DNA of 64,000 nucleotides from Achromobacter sp. RTa (GTDB lineage: Bacteria > Pseudomonadota > Gammaproteobacteria > Burkholderiales > Burkholderiaceae_B): positions 186,001-250,000 of the forward strand of contig NZ_JPYO01000027.1 in NCBI RefSeq assembly GCF_000757485.1, read 5' to 3'. The position numbers were made by a program, and so were the translations under genes. Under the pieces are notes generated by a model. The model made no database searches, was not told where the DNA came from, and saw only the letters and a list, made by a program, of their open reading frames with translations. Shown in pieces: positions 43,969 to 54,079 of the stretch (the first letter of the stretch is position 1; the number at the start of each line of letters is the position of its first letter).

Positions 43969-44787
43969 TCAATGGGCCGTGGCCAGGGCGGTGTCCAGGG
44001 GCTCCGTCTCCTGCGCCCGGAGCAGCTTCCAGATATGCGTGCGCAGGTGCACGAACGCCTCCATGTCCATCACGTCCTCGATCCGTTCCATGCTGTCCCA
44101 GTCCTCGCGCTTGCGCACATCGGAGACGTTGATGATCTCTTTGATCTGTCCGGGCCGCCCCGTCAGCACCACCACCCGGTCCGACAGGTAGACCGCTTCC
44201 TCCACGCTGTGCGTGATGAACAGCACCGTGCGCGGATTGAGCCGCGACAGCTTGACCAGCTCTTCCTGCATGACGACCCGCGTCTGCGCATCCAGCGCGC
44301 CGAACGGCTCGTCCATCAGCAGCACGTCGGGGTCCAGCGCATAGCTGCGCGCGATCGCCACGCGCTGCTGCATGCCGCCCGACAACTGGTGTGGATAGGC
44401 CTGCTCGTAACCCGCCAAGCCCATCAGCTCGATATAGCGCGCCACCGTTGCCGCTCGCGCCTCGCGCGAGGCTCCCTTGCACTTCAGGCCGAAGCCGATG
44501 TTCTCGGTCACGGTCTTCCAGGGGAAGAGCGCGAACTGCTGGAATACGACGGCGCGGTCGGGCCCGGGCTGCTCCACCTCTCTGCCGCCGACGCGCACGC
44601 TGCCCGCCGAGGGAAACTCCAGGCCCGCCGCCATCCTCATCAAGGTGGTCTTGCCGCAACCCGAGGGCCCGACGATGGAGACGAACTCCCTTTCCCCCAC
44701 CTCGAAGCTGACGTCGTCCAGCGCCAGGAAGCGCTCGCCGCCCCGGCTGAAGGTGCGCTGCACCCGTTCGAAAGTGATCTGACTCAT
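43969..44787 (-). CDS. ABC transporter ATPase, NitT/TauT (sulfonate/taurine) family
   Basis: A 272-aa cytoplasmic ATPase: Walker A GPSGCGKTT, Q-loop QQFALFPWKTVTEN, signature LSGGMQQR, Walker B LLMDEPFGALD and switch His in THSVEEAV. This is the TauB/SsuB pattern. It is the only ATPase gene in a locus with two binding proteins and four permeases, so it may serve both permease pairs. It lies 36 bp after the second binding-protein gene and 11 bp before the E1 gene. Confidence 0.93.
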   Translation of the reverse strand: MSQITFERVQRTFSRGGERFLALDDVSFEVGEREFVSIVGPSGCGKTTLMRMAAGLEFPSAGSVRVGGREVEQPGPDRAVVFQQFALFPWKTVTENIGFGLKCKGASREARAATVARYIELMGLAGYEQAYPHQLSGGMQQRVAIARSYALDPDVLLMDEPFGALDAQTRVVMQEELVKLSRLNPRTVLFITHSVEEAVYLSDRVVVLTGRPGQIKEIINVSDVRKREDWDSMERIEDVMDMEAFVHLRTHIWKLLRAQETEPLDTALATAH

Positions 44788-44823
44788 GCTTGCGTTCCTT
44801 TGTTGAAAGCCGCGGCCGCCGGC

Positions 44824-45906
44824 CTACTTTGCGACATTGGCGACGAAGGCCCTGAGCTTGGGATCGTCCTGGATCATCTGCAGATACTTGCCCGTGACCA
44901 TGGTCTTGGGATCGGGAATCTTCTTGACCACGCCCACGGACACCATGAATTCCCCAACGCTGTTCCACCACCCCACGATCTCCGAGGCGCCGCCGGGACC
45001 GGGCGCGAACAGTTTGGTCTGCTCGGCCAGGTCGAAAGCGGGCCGGTCGCGCAGCTCCTGCTCCAGGTACTTGTCGGGAAACTTCACGCCCACGCTGCCG
45101 AAGAATGCCTTCAGATATGCCCTGGCCTCTTCGGGATGCGCCCGCTGCCAGGCCACCGCGCGCAAATAGACCGCCAGGAAGCGGGCCACCTTGTCGGGGT
45201 GCTGCTTGGCGAATGCCGGCGTCGTGAACAGGTAGCTGTGGATTGGCATCTTCAGCTCGGCGCCCGTGCAGATCACCTTGGCGCCGATGGCCTCCTCCAG
45301 GATGTAGGTGTTGGGCGCCCATACGGAAGAGATGTCGTACTTGCCGCTCATCACCGCGGCGTTGATATCGGGCGGGGACAGGTTGACGAAGCGGTAGTCA
45401 TCTGGCTTGAGCCCGAATTTCTTCGACAGGCATTCGGCGGCGCCCCACTGGCCTGTGGAGTTACTGGTAACGGGTATGGTCTTGCCCTTGAGCAGCGCCG
45501 GATTCTTGAGATATTCGTCCGCCCGGTCCTTGGTGGCCATCAATGTGATGATGGCGGCCTCGCCGTCCGCAATGCCGATAGTCTGCAAGCCGTACTTCGA
45601 CGCCCCGAGCAGCGAAGGGATGTTGCCCGCCCCGCCCACGTCCCAGGACCCCGAGGCGCCCGCCGCGATTTCCACCGCGCCGGAGGCGAAGGTAGATATC
45701 TCGGGCTTCAGGCCCACCTCTTGCCACCAGCCCTTCTCGCTTGCGATGTACCACTCCAGCGCCCACCGCTGCGGCTGCTGCCCGATGCGGATGGTGAACA
45801 GTTCCGTGCCCGCCGGCGCGGCCTGGGCTTCCGCCTGTTCGGGTCCCCCCAGCCAGCACCCGATCACGATCGCCGCCAAGACCTTGAGGCCTTTGTATTG
45901 TTTCAT
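44824..45906 (-). CDS. ABC substrate-binding protein, NitT/TauT family (SBP 2 of sulfonate locus)
   Basis: A 360-aa periplasmic protein with a signal peptide (cleavage near AEAQA). TauA/SsuA-like features: IRIGQQPQRWALEWYIASEKGWWQEVGLKPEI, SWDVGGAGNIPSLLGASKYGLQTIG, and HPDKVARFLAVYLRAVAW. It is paralogous to the protein at 50810-51862 (shared SWDVGG.G..P..LGA..YG, VARFLAVYLRAV and NSTG motifs). Ligand probably an alkylsulfonate, inferred from the linked catabolic genes. Confidence 0.92.
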   Translation of the reverse strand: MKQYKGLKVLAAIVIGCWLGGPEQAEAQAAPAGTELFTIRIGQQPQRWALEWYIASEKGWWQEVGLKPEISTFASGAVEIAAGASGSWDVGGAGNIPSLLGASKYGLQTIGIADGEAAIITLMATKDRADEYLKNPALLKGKTIPVTSNSTGQWGAAECLSKKFGLKPDDYRFVNLSPPDINAAVMSGKYDISSVWAPNTYILEEAIGAKVICTGAELKMPIHSYLFTTPAFAKQHPDKVARFLAVYLRAVAWQRAHPEEARAYLKAFFGSVGVKFPDKYLEQELRDRPAFDLAEQTKLFAPGPGGASEIVGWWNSVGEFMVSVGVVKKIPDPKTMVTGKYLQMIQDDPKLRAFVANVAK

Positions 45907-45972
45907 CTGTCTCTCTCCAATATGGAATGCCGCTACACACTGCCCGCCCGTTCCCCCTCCTTTTCGTCCCGG

Positions 45973-46791
45973 TCAGCGCGACCAGCCGCGCTGCACCCGC
46001 CGTTGCAAGGCGCGCATGGCGTAGTCGATGCCCGCGCCTATCAACCCTATGGTGATCATTCCGCTTATCACGATGGCGGGTTCCAGATTGCTGCCGCCCT
46101 GCACGATCATGTAGCCCAGCCCGGTCGACCCCACGATCAGCTCCGCGCCGATCAGCGACTGCCAGCCGAACCCCGCGCCGACCCGGATGCCGGCCACGAT
46201 GTGCGCCAGCGAGGCCGGCAGTAGAATTTCCGTCAGCGTGGCCCATCGGCCGGCGCCCAGCATCTGGCCGGCCTCGATCAGCGTGCGGTCGATCTGCTTG
46301 GCGCCGCGATAAGCGTTCAACACGCAGGGCGCGAAGGCTCCGGCGAATATCACCAGCGTGGGCGACAGGAAGCCGGTGCCGAACCAGAAGATCGCAAACG
46401 GCACCCAGGCAATCGGGGGAATGAAGCGAAACGCCTCGAACACCGGCGCCACCGCCCAGTCCAGCGCTTTGAAGCGCCCCATGAACAAACCCAGCGGCAC
46501 GCCCAGCAAGACGGCGATGGAAAAGCTGATCAGGAATTTCTCCAGGCTGGCCAGCAGATGCATCTGCAGAACCGAACCCGCATAAGGCTCGCGCGTGTGT
46601 TCGGCCATGCTGCGCAGCACGGTCAGCGGTCCCGGCAGGAAAGCGGGCGATACCAGGCCCAGGCCGGACAGCAGCGCCCAGCCGCCGAATAAGGTGACGA
46701 TTCCGAGGGCCGGCATCAGCCAGCGTTCCGCCACACGGCGCGACACGGCGGCGCGTCCGCGGGCCAGGCGAGCGTCGTTCAGGCCTTCCAT
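45973..46791 (-). CDS. ABC permease, NitT/TauT family (TauC-like), type B
   Basis: A 272-aa six-helix inner-membrane protein with the BPD_transp_1 core: IPPIAWVPFAIFWFGTGFLSPTLVIFAGAFAPCVLNAYRGAKQIDRTLIEAGQMLGA (pattern) and EAA loop EILLPASLAHIVAGIRVGAGFGWQSLIGAELI. It is closest to the permease at 54869-55663, with which it shares VPFA..WFGTG, YRGAK and GWQSL.GAELIV. It overlaps the adjacent permease gene by 13 bp. Confidence 0.92.
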   Translation of the reverse strand: MEGLNDARLARGRAAVSRRVAERWLMPALGIVTLFGGWALLSGLGLVSPAFLPGPLTVLRSMAEHTREPYAGSVLQMHLLASLEKFLISFSIAVLLGVPLGLFMGRFKALDWAVAPVFEAFRFIPPIAWVPFAIFWFGTGFLSPTLVIFAGAFAPCVLNAYRGAKQIDRTLIEAGQMLGAGRWATLTEILLPASLAHIVAGIRVGAGFGWQSLIGAELIVGSTGLGYMIVQGGSNLEPAIVISGMITIGLIGAGIDYAMRALQRRVQRGWSR

Positions 46792-47669
46792 GGCATCATC
46801 CTACGTTCCACTTGCGCGAGCAGCGCGGACATCAGCATGCCCATCGCCGCCACCGCAGCCATGGCTACCAGGATCATTCCCGAGTTCAGGTCCCGGGTAG
46901 CGATGATCAGCACATGGCCCAGCCCCACGAAGGATCCAACCAGCTCGGCCGCCACCAGCACCATCCAGCATGCCTGCAGCGAGGTCCGCAGGCCGGTGAA
47001 GATCGCCGGCAGCGCGCCGGGCACGATGACGTCCAGCAGCATCAGCCGGCCGGCCGCGCCATTGGCGCGCGCCGCCTCGACCAGCGTTTCGTCGATATTG
47101 CGCACGCCGGTATAGGTGTTTATCACCGTGGGCGCGAAGGCCGCCAGCCAGATGACGAAGACCTTGGCGCTGGTGCCCAGCCCGAACCACAGTATCGTCA
47201 GCGGAATCCAGGCAATGGGAGCGATCGGACGAATGATCTGGAACACCGGATTGACGTAGGCTTCGACCAGCCGGCTTTGTCCCATCAGGATGCCCAACGG
47301 CACGCCCGTCAGCGCCGCCGCCGCGAAACCGTACAGCACCAGCGCGCTGCTGGCCGCGACGTGTTGCAGCAATGTGCCGTCGGCATAGCCCTCGCCGGCG
47401 ATCTCCAGCAAGGCCTCCCAGGCATCGGCGGGCGACGGCAGCTGAACCGCGCTCAACAGCTCCAGCGGGCCGGTGGCCACGTACCAGGCCAATAACAGCG
47501 CCGCGACCGATGCGCCGCTGACCAGCCAGCGCAACGAAAGGCGGCGGCGTGCCGGCACAGGGGGATAGGCGGGAGGCCTGGCAACGGTCATGACAGCGCT
47601 CCGCTCGAGCAGAGCCAAGGCGGCGCGGGCGGCGGCTATGGCGCGGGGGGACAGCGGATGGCGCGCCAT
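46779..47669 (-). CDS. ABC permease, NitT/TauT family (TauC-like), type A
   Basis: A 296-aa inner-membrane protein: GVPLGILMGQSRLVEAYVNPVFQIIRPIAPIAWIPLTILWFGLG (pattern) and EAA-type loop VIVPGALPAIFTGLRTSLQACWMVLVAAEL. It is the counterpart of the permease at 54072-54881 (shared AWIPL.ILW.GLG, INTY.GVRNID.TL.EAAR.HGA-like segment, and LQ..WM.LVAAEL). The ATG is one base after the HpsP-like stop; an ATG 25 codons in is an alternative start. Together with type B it forms a heterodimeric channel. Confidence 0.88.
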   Translation of the reverse strand: MARHPLSPRAIAAARAALALLERSAVMTVARPPAYPPVPARRRLSLRWLVSGASVAALLLAWYVATGPLELLSAVQLPSPADAWEALLEIAGEGYADGTLLQHVAASSALVLYGFAAAALTGVPLGILMGQSRLVEAYVNPVFQIIRPIAPIAWIPLTILWFGLGTSAKVFVIWLAAFAPTVINTYTGVRNIDETLVEAARANGAAGRLMLLDVIVPGALPAIFTGLRTSLQACWMVLVAAELVGSFVGLGHVLIIATRDLNSGMILVAMAAVAAMGMLMSALLAQVERRMMPWKA

Positions 47670-47670
47670 G

Positions 47671-48660
47671 TCAATGCGTCCTCAGCACGATCTTGGCCGA
47701 TGCGGCGCGCCCGCCGTCCAGGTCGGAGAAGGCCTGCGCGCCCGCGCCCAGTTCACGCTGCTCGATCCAGGACAGATCGCCGAAAACGCCGCGATGCAAT
47801 GCCTCCACGGTCGCACGCAGATCCGCGCTGGTGTAGGTGTAGGCGCCAATCAAGGTAATCTCGTCCAGCGTCAACCGCCGCATGTCGATTTCGCTGGCCC
47901 AGTCCTGCAGGCCGATGTGCAGCATGACGCCTCCCGGCTGCACCGCAGTCAGCGCGGCCGGCCGCGTGAGCCTGCCGCCCACCGCGTCCACCACCAGCTC
48001 GTACGCGCCCGGCGCGGGCGCCGTCTCGCGCGGATCGAACGCCGTGCAGCCCGCGTGCCGCTCTGCCGAGGCGCGTCGCAACGGATTGGTTTCGGCCAGA
48101 CTGACGCGGCACCCCTGGCTGCGCAGCAACAGCGCCGTGAGCAGGCCAATGGCGCCGCCGCCCACGACCAGCGCGCGGGCTTCGGCCAACGGACGGAAGA
48201 GCGCCCGCTGCGCCAGCGCCAGGCCGTGCAAGGCGGTGGCCGCCGGCTCGGTCAGCGCGGCCGCGGCGGCCGGCATGTCCTGCGGCACCGGAATCAGACA
48301 ACGCTCGGGAATGGCCATGAATTCGGCGAATGCGCCGGGGCGCGTCATGCCCACCATGCCGCGGTCGTTGCACAGGTTGTTGCGGCCCTGCACGCAGAAA
48401 TCGCACCGGCCGCAATGGATCAGCGGATTTCCGGTGACGCGTTGGCCGGCGCGGCTGCCGCCCACCAGCGTGCCGACGAACTCATGGCCCAGGATCAGCG
48501 GCGGATTGCGGCGCGGATCATGCCCATGATAAGCGTGCATATCCGAGCCACAGATGCCCACCGCCTCGATGCGCAGCAGCGCGTCGCCGTTCCCCGGCAC
48601 GGGATCGGGTTCCTCCCGGTATATCAGCTGGTTGGGCTCGGTGTAGACAAGGGCTTTCAT
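47671..48660 (-). CDS. Zinc-dependent medium-chain alcohol dehydrogenase, HpsP-like
   Basis: A 329-aa enzyme. Catalytic zinc ligands are Cys37 (GICGSD), His59/Glu60 (GHEF) and probably Glu138. The structural zinc site is intact: Cys83, Cys86, Cys89 and Cys97 (CGRCDFCVQGRNNLC). The nucleotide site is VVGGGAIGLL. By position (third in an N-O-P order after a HisD-type and an SDR gene) it corresponds to HpsP, one of the two DHPS 2-dehydrogenases that interconvert DHPS enantiomers in Cupriavidus. The exact substrate is inference from context; sorbitol- or threonine-dehydrogenase-like activity is the alternative. Confidence 0.85.
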   Translation of the reverse strand: MKALVYTEPNQLIYREEPDPVPGNGDALLRIEAVGICGSDMHAYHGHDPRRNPPLILGHEFVGTLVGGSRAGQRVTGNPLIHCGRCDFCVQGRNNLCNDRGMVGMTRPGAFAEFMAIPERCLIPVPQDMPAAAAALTEPAATALHGLALAQRALFRPLAEARALVVGGGAIGLLTALLLRSQGCRVSLAETNPLRRASAERHAGCTAFDPRETAPAPGAYELVVDAVGGRLTRPAALTAVQPGGVMLHIGLQDWASEIDMRRLTLDEITLIGAYTYTSADLRATVEALHRGVFGDLSWIEQRELGAGAQAFSDLDGGRAASAKIVLRTH

Positions 48661-48684
48661 GGCTGGACTCCACGGAGATGCCGG

Positions 48685-49458
48685 TCAGCGGGCCGAAAAG
48701 CCGCCGTCTATGAACAGGGTCTGCCCGGTGATGTAGGCCGAGGCTTCGCTTGCCAGGAAGACGGCTGCGCCGTGCAGGTCGTCGAGCTGGCCGTTGCGCC
48801 CGATCATGGTGCTCGCCGCCAGCGCCCGCACGCGATCCGGATCGCCCATCACAGGCGCGGTCAGCGGGGTCTCGAAAAAGCCAGGCGCGATCGCATTGCA
48901 GGTGACCCCATAGCGCGACCAGTACTCGGCAATGGCGCGGGTCAGCTGCATCAGGCCGCCCTTGGAAGCGCCATAGGGCGCGCTGTCCGGAAAGGCGCGC
49001 ACGCATTGCAGCGAGGTGATGTTGATGATGCGGCCCCAGCCCCGCTCGCGCATGGCCGGCGCAAGCGCGCGGGTCAGCAGGAAGGGCGCGGTAAGGTTGA
49101 TCGCCAGAGAACGGTCCCAGTCCTCGTCGGCGGTGTCCTCGAAGGGCTTGCGCACATTGATGCCCGAGGCGTTGACCAGGATGTCGGGCGCGCCGAAAGG
49201 CTCGGCCGCGCGGGCCGCAAGGCCGCGCAGCGCCTCGCGGTCGGCCAGGTCGCAGGGCAAGGGCCGCGCGCGCAGGCCCGCCGCCTCGAACTCGCTCGCA
49301 GCGGAAGCGAGTTCCTGGGCGCGCCGCGCTACCAGGACCACGCTGGCGCCTGCCCGCGCCAGCGCCAGGCCGATGGTCTTGCCGATGCCGGAACTGCCGC
49401 CGCTAACCAGCGCAACGCGGCCGTCCAGGTCGAACAGGCGGAACATGTCGTTCTGCAT
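48685..49458 (-). CDS. Short-chain dehydrogenase/reductase, HpsO-like
   Basis: A 257-aa SDR. Nucleotide motif GGSSGIG (20-26), NASG (96-99), catalytic Ser149 (NITSLQ) and Tyr162-x3-Lys166 (YGASK), ending with a GQTLFIDGGF motif. It resembles gluconate 5-dehydrogenase-type SDRs. It lies 8 bp downstream of the HisD-type gene and upstream of the zinc dehydrogenase, the hpsN-O-P arrangement known for DHPS degradation. There HpsO and HpsP oxidise and reduce C2 of DHPS. Assignment rests on synteny. Confidence 0.87.
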   Translation of the reverse strand: MQNDMFRLFDLDGRVALVSGGSSGIGKTIGLALARAGASVVLVARRAQELASAASEFEAAGLRARPLPCDLADREALRGLAARAAEPFGAPDILVNASGINVRKPFEDTADEDWDRSLAINLTAPFLLTRALAPAMRERGWGRIINITSLQCVRAFPDSAPYGASKGGLMQLTRAIAEYWSRYGVTCNAIAPGFFETPLTAPVMGDPDRVRALAASTMIGRNGQLDDLHGAAVFLASEASAYITGQTLFIDGGFSAR

Positions 49459-49465
49459 GATGGCT

Positions 49466-50809
<1,344 letters not shown>

Positions 50810-51862
50810 TCAGTTGGCCTTGTTGGCGAAGGTCTTGAGCGCGGGGGTCTGGTCGACGCGCTTCATGTAGTCGTCCGTGATGTAGGCCTTGGGATCGGGC
50901 ACCTCGGTAAGCGTGCCCACGCTTTTCAGGTAGCCGGACAATGCCTCGTACGCGTTGTCCAGCGTGGACTTGCCGCCGGCGCGCGACATCAGCTTGAGCT
51001 GTTCGTCCAGCGTGAAGATCGGCCGTTCCAGCTCCTGCCCCAGGTAGCCGTCGTTGAGCTTGATGCCGTTGGCCTGGAACAGTTTTCGCAGGTAGCCCAT
51101 GGCTTCCGCCTTGTTGTTCTTCTCGAAGCTGACGGCCCGCAGGTAGACCGCCAGGAACTTGGCGACCGCTTCCGGATTCTGCTGGGCGAATTCACCCCGC
51201 GCCACCAACGCCCCCGGGATCATCACGCCCGCGTCCTTGCCGCTGCATACGACTTCCGCGCCGCTCTGCTCGTTCAGCGTATAGAAATTGGGCGCCCAGG
51301 TGCCGGCCAACATGCCATTGCCGCCGATAAACGCGGACACCAGCTGGGCGGGAGCCAGCGTCACCACGCTGACGTCGCTGCGCTGCATGCCCCATTTCTT
51401 CAGGCAGGCCATGGTCGCGTATTCTCCCGTGGAGTTCGGGCTGAGCAGTATCTGCTTGCCCTTCACTTCCTTGGCCGCGTTGCTGCGCACGGCCGCGGCG
51501 TTCTCCTTGCGCGCCATCACGCCATTGGCGGTCGATTCGTCATTGGTGACGCCCAGCGTCACGATGCCGTAGCGCTGCGCGCCCAGCACCGCCGGCGGCG
51601 AGCCCGTGCCGCCCACGTCCCACGACTTGGACGCGGCGCCCGCGATCTGCTGCGCGCCTGCGGGGTACACCACGAACTCCGGCTTCAGGCCGGCTTCGGC
51701 CCACCAGTTCTTTTCCGTGGCGATGTAGATCGGCAGCGCCCAATAGGCGATCTGATAGCTGACTTTGATGGGGGTCGGCGCCTGGGCCGATGCCGACGGG
51801 CTCAACAACAAGGCGCCCAGCGGCGCCAGGCACAAACCCAGGATGCGGGGGATTCTCGACAT
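50810..51862 (-). CDS. ABC substrate-binding protein, NitT/TauT family (SBP 1 of sulfonate locus)
   Basis: A 350-aa periplasmic protein with a signal peptide (cleavage after ASA). TauA-like features: IKVSYQIAYWALPIYIATEKNWWAEAGLKPEFV, SWDVGGTGSPPAVLGAQRYGIVTLG and AVAKFLAVYLRAVSFEKNN. It is the first gene of the minus-strand catabolic operon and faces a LacI gene across a 221-bp region with a degenerate LacI-type operator at 51958-51971. Binding a small sulfonate is inferred from neighbours. Confidence 0.92.
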   Translation of the reverse strand: MSRIPRILGLCLAPLGALLLSPSASAQAPTPIKVSYQIAYWALPIYIATEKNWWAEAGLKPEFVVYPAGAQQIAGAASKSWDVGGTGSPPAVLGAQRYGIVTLGVTNDESTANGVMARKENAAAVRSNAAKEVKGKQILLSPNSTGEYATMACLKKWGMQRSDVSVVTLAPAQLVSAFIGGNGMLAGTWAPNFYTLNEQSGAEVVCSGKDAGVMIPGALVARGEFAQQNPEAVAKFLAVYLRAVSFEKNNKAEAMGYLRKLFQANGIKLNDGYLGQELERPIFTLDEQLKLMSRAGGKSTLDNAYEALSGYLKSVGTLTEVPDPKAYITDDYMKRVDQTPALKTFANKAN

Positions 51863-51957
51863 GCTTCGTCTCCTTTAGTGGATTCCGGTCTGCATGCGCG
51901 AGCTGCCGCGGCATTCCCCGGATAGCAGGCCCAGATCTGCGTTTGGGCTCGGTTTTT

Positions 51958-51971
51958 TGAAAGCGCATACA
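51958..51971. promoter_or_regulatory. Degenerate LacI-type operator facing the sulfonate operon
   Basis: TGAAAGCGCATACA matches the left nine bases of the perfect operator at 52067-52080 and keeps the closing CA. It is 96 bp upstream of the first gene of the minus-strand operon, suggesting the LacI protein controls both directions, perhaps by looping over about 109 bp. Confidence 0.5.
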
Positions 51972-52066
51972 AAGAATAAGCGCGCAAGAATCCCGTTCAA
52001 CCCCGAGAAAACCCTAGAGATAGACCACAGCGTTTCAATAACTGTATATTCACACCATCAAGTTTC

Positions 52067-52080
52067 TGAAAGCGCTTTCA
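52067..52080. promoter_or_regulatory. Perfect LacI-family operator TGAAAGCGCTTTCA
   Basis: A 14-bp perfect palindrome with the central CG typical of LacI/PurR-family sites (GCGC core). It ends 3 bp before the regulator ATG, in the place where a ribosome site would be. Confidence 0.82.
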
Positions 52081-52083
52081 AAT

Positions 52084-53136
52084 ATGAAGCGAAAGTCTGC
52101 GCCCCTACCCGGGGACACCCTGAAGTCGATCGCCGCCGCCGGCGGCATCTCGTCGGCCACCTTGTCGCGGGTGCTGAACCACCCCGAAAAAGTCCGGCCC
52201 GACCTGCGGGCCCGCGCCATGGCGCTGCTTGCCGAGGCCGGCTATGTGCCGCACGGCGCAGCCCGCTCGCTGGCCTCGCGCAAGACCCGCACTATGGGCG
52301 CCATCATTCCCACGGTGGATAGCGCGCTGTTCGCCAAGCTGGTCGACGGCATGCAGCAGGCAATCCATGAGCATGGCTACCAGCTATTGCTGGCCAGCAC
52401 CAACTACAGCCCCGCGCGCGAAGCGGGCGAAGTGCGCGCGCTGATCGAACGCGGCGTCGACGCAATGATGCTGGTCGGGCGCAGCCGCGACCCCGAACTC
52501 TACGAATTGCTGCATTCCAAAGGCATTCCCTTCGTCACTACCTGCCACTACGACGACGCCGATCCCTGGCCGATGGTGGGATGGGACAACGCCGCTGCGG
52601 CGCAGCGCATCGCCGACTATCTGCTGGACATCGGGCACCGCCGCCTCGGCGTGATCGCCGGCATCTCCAAGGACAATGACCGAGCCGCCGACCGCGTGGC
52701 CGGTTTCACGCGCGCGCTCACGCGCCGAGGCATCGACCTGCCGCCGCAGTACGTCATCGAAAAACCCTACACCGTGCCCGAAGCCCGCCGCGCCATGGCC
52801 ACGCTGCTGCGCTTGCCCGAACCTCCTACGGCGGTCATGTGCGGCAACGACATCCTGGCCTATGGCGCGCTGCAGGAATGCCTGTGGCAGAACCTGCGCG
52901 TGCCCGAACAGATTTCGATCACGGGATTCGACAACATCGAAATGGCCGCCCACTGCCGTCCGGGCATCACGACCCTGAACGTGCCTGCCTTCGAGCTGGG
53001 CCAGCGCGCCGCCAACATCCTGCTGGCCGCCGACGCCGATACGCCGCCCGAGAATGTCTGCATTGAACTGGAACTGATCGTCCGCGACACCACCGCCCCG
53101 CCACGCAGCAGCACCAGTGCGCGGCTAGGCAGCTGA
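52084..53136 (+). CDS. LacI-family transcriptional regulator
   Basis: A 350-aa repressor with an N-terminal LacI helix-turn-helix (TLKSIAAAGGISSATLSRVLNHPEKVRPDLRARAMALLAEAGYVPHGAARSL pattern, residues 12-64) including the hinge helix, and a periplasmic-binding-protein-like core (TMGAIIPTVDSALFAKLVDGMQ, GCGNDILAYGA-like MCGNDILAYGAL, ITGFDNIEMAAHCRPGITTLN). No Shine-Dalgarno is visible because the operator abuts the ATG, so translation may be leaderless or weak. It is placed between the two arms of the sulfonate locus and is its likely controller, with a pathway metabolite as inducer. Confidence 0.92.
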   Translation: MKRKSAPLPGDTLKSIAAAGGISSATLSRVLNHPEKVRPDLRARAMALLAEAGYVPHGAARSLASRKTRTMGAIIPTVDSALFAKLVDGMQQAIHEHGYQLLLASTNYSPAREAGEVRALIERGVDAMMLVGRSRDPELYELLHSKGIPFVTTCHYDDADPWPMVGWDNAAAAQRIADYLLDIGHRRLGVIAGISKDNDRAADRVAGFTRALTRRGIDLPPQYVIEKPYTVPEARRAMATLLRLPEPPTAVMCGNDILAYGALQECLWQNLRVPEQISITGFDNIEMAAHCRPGITTLNVPAFELGQRAANILLAADADTPPENVCIELELIVRDTTAPPRSSTSARLGS

Positions 53137-53155
53137 CCACACCGGAGCAAGCCCC

Positions 53156-54079
53156 ATGGAACACACCGAATCACCCCGCATCGCATTCCTGGGCCTGGGC
53201 GTCATGGGGAGCGCGATGCTGCGCAACCTGACCGCGCAGGGGTATGCCGTATCAGGCTACGACGTCATGCCCGCGGCCATGGAGCGGCTGGCGGACACCG
53301 GTTTCCGTCGGGCCGCCACGCCGCTGGACGCCGCGCGCGGCTGCGACGTGGCGATCACCATGCTGCCCACCTCCTCGCATGTCCGCGACGCGCTGTTCGG
53401 CGCCGATGGCGCGGCCGCGGGCTTGAACCCCGGCGCTCTGGTCATCGAAATGAGCACGGGCGACGCCGTCGAGACCGACCGCATCGCCGCCGACCTGGCG
53501 GCCCTGAGCCTGCGCTGCATCGACGCCCCCGTCGGGCGCACGCCGCGCGAAGCGGCGCAGGGCAAGGCGCTGATCATGGCCGGCGGTGCGCAGGCCGACT
53601 TCGACCAGGCCGCCCCCATCTTCGCCGCCATGGCGGATGAGATCGTGCACGTGGGACCTTTCGGTTCGGGCATCCGGCTCAAGCTCGTCAACAACTACAT
53701 GTCCATGGTTGGCATGGTGCTGACGAGCGAGGCCCTGATGTTTGCCGCCAAGCTGGGCCTGGACCGCGCCACCGTCGTCAAGGTGCTGTCCAACACTACG
53801 GCGGGGCGCGGGCAGCTCCTGACGAATTTCCCCGGCAAGGTGCTGGCGGGCGACATCAGCCCCGACTTCCCCCTGCGCATGGGCTACAAGGACATCAACC
53901 TGGCCATGAACCTGGCCGCGTCGGTGGGCGCGCCCTTGGGACTGGGCGGCTATGCCCGCGAGATGTTCGCGCTGGCCAGGTCCTGGGGCCGGCAGGAGCA
54001 GGACTGCACCGCCATGCTGCTGCTGCTGGAAGACGTGGCCCACCTGGACCGCCAGGCCGCGAGGTCCGGCCATGAGTGA
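53156..54079 (+). CDS. YihU/SlaB-type 3-sulfolactaldehyde reductase-like dehydrogenase (3-hydroxyisobutyrate dehydrogenase family)
   Basis: A 307-aa NAD(P)-dependent enzyme: nucleotide motif GLGVMG (13-18), MLPTSSHVRDALFG, and catalytic Lys176 in KLVNNYMS. Where most family members read 'APVSGG' this protein has PVGRT (125-129), as in E. coli YihU, along with the YihU-like GRGQLLTNFPGKVLAGDISPDF segment. In YihU this region binds the sulfonate of sulfolactaldehyde, as I recall from structural work. It would interconvert sulfolactaldehyde and DHPS. GGAG precedes the ATG; the next gene overlaps by 8 bp. Hydroxyisobutyrate or tartronate semialdehyde are less likely substrates. Confidence 0.82.
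   Translation: MEHTESPRIAFLGLGVMGSAMLRNLTAQGYAVSGYDVMPAAMERLADTGFRRAATPLDAARGCDVAITMLPTSSHVRDALFGADGAAAGLNPGALVIEMSTGDAVETDRIAADLAALSLRCIDAPVGRTPREAAQGKALIMAGGAQADFDQAAPIFAAMADEIVHVGPFGSGIRLKLVNNYMSMVGMVLTSEALMFAAKLGLDRATVVKVLSNTTAGRGQLLTNFPGKVLAGDISPDFPLRMGYKDINLAMNLAASVGAPLGLGGYAREMFALARSWGRQEQDCTAMLLLLEDVAHLDRQAARSGHE

Noticed and set aside
43958..45322. Upstream extension of the E1 reading frame to a 1207-codon protein
   Set aside because: The extension overlaps the ATPase and binding-protein genes in another frame and has no similarity to E1; ribosome sites mark starts at 43957 or 43891.
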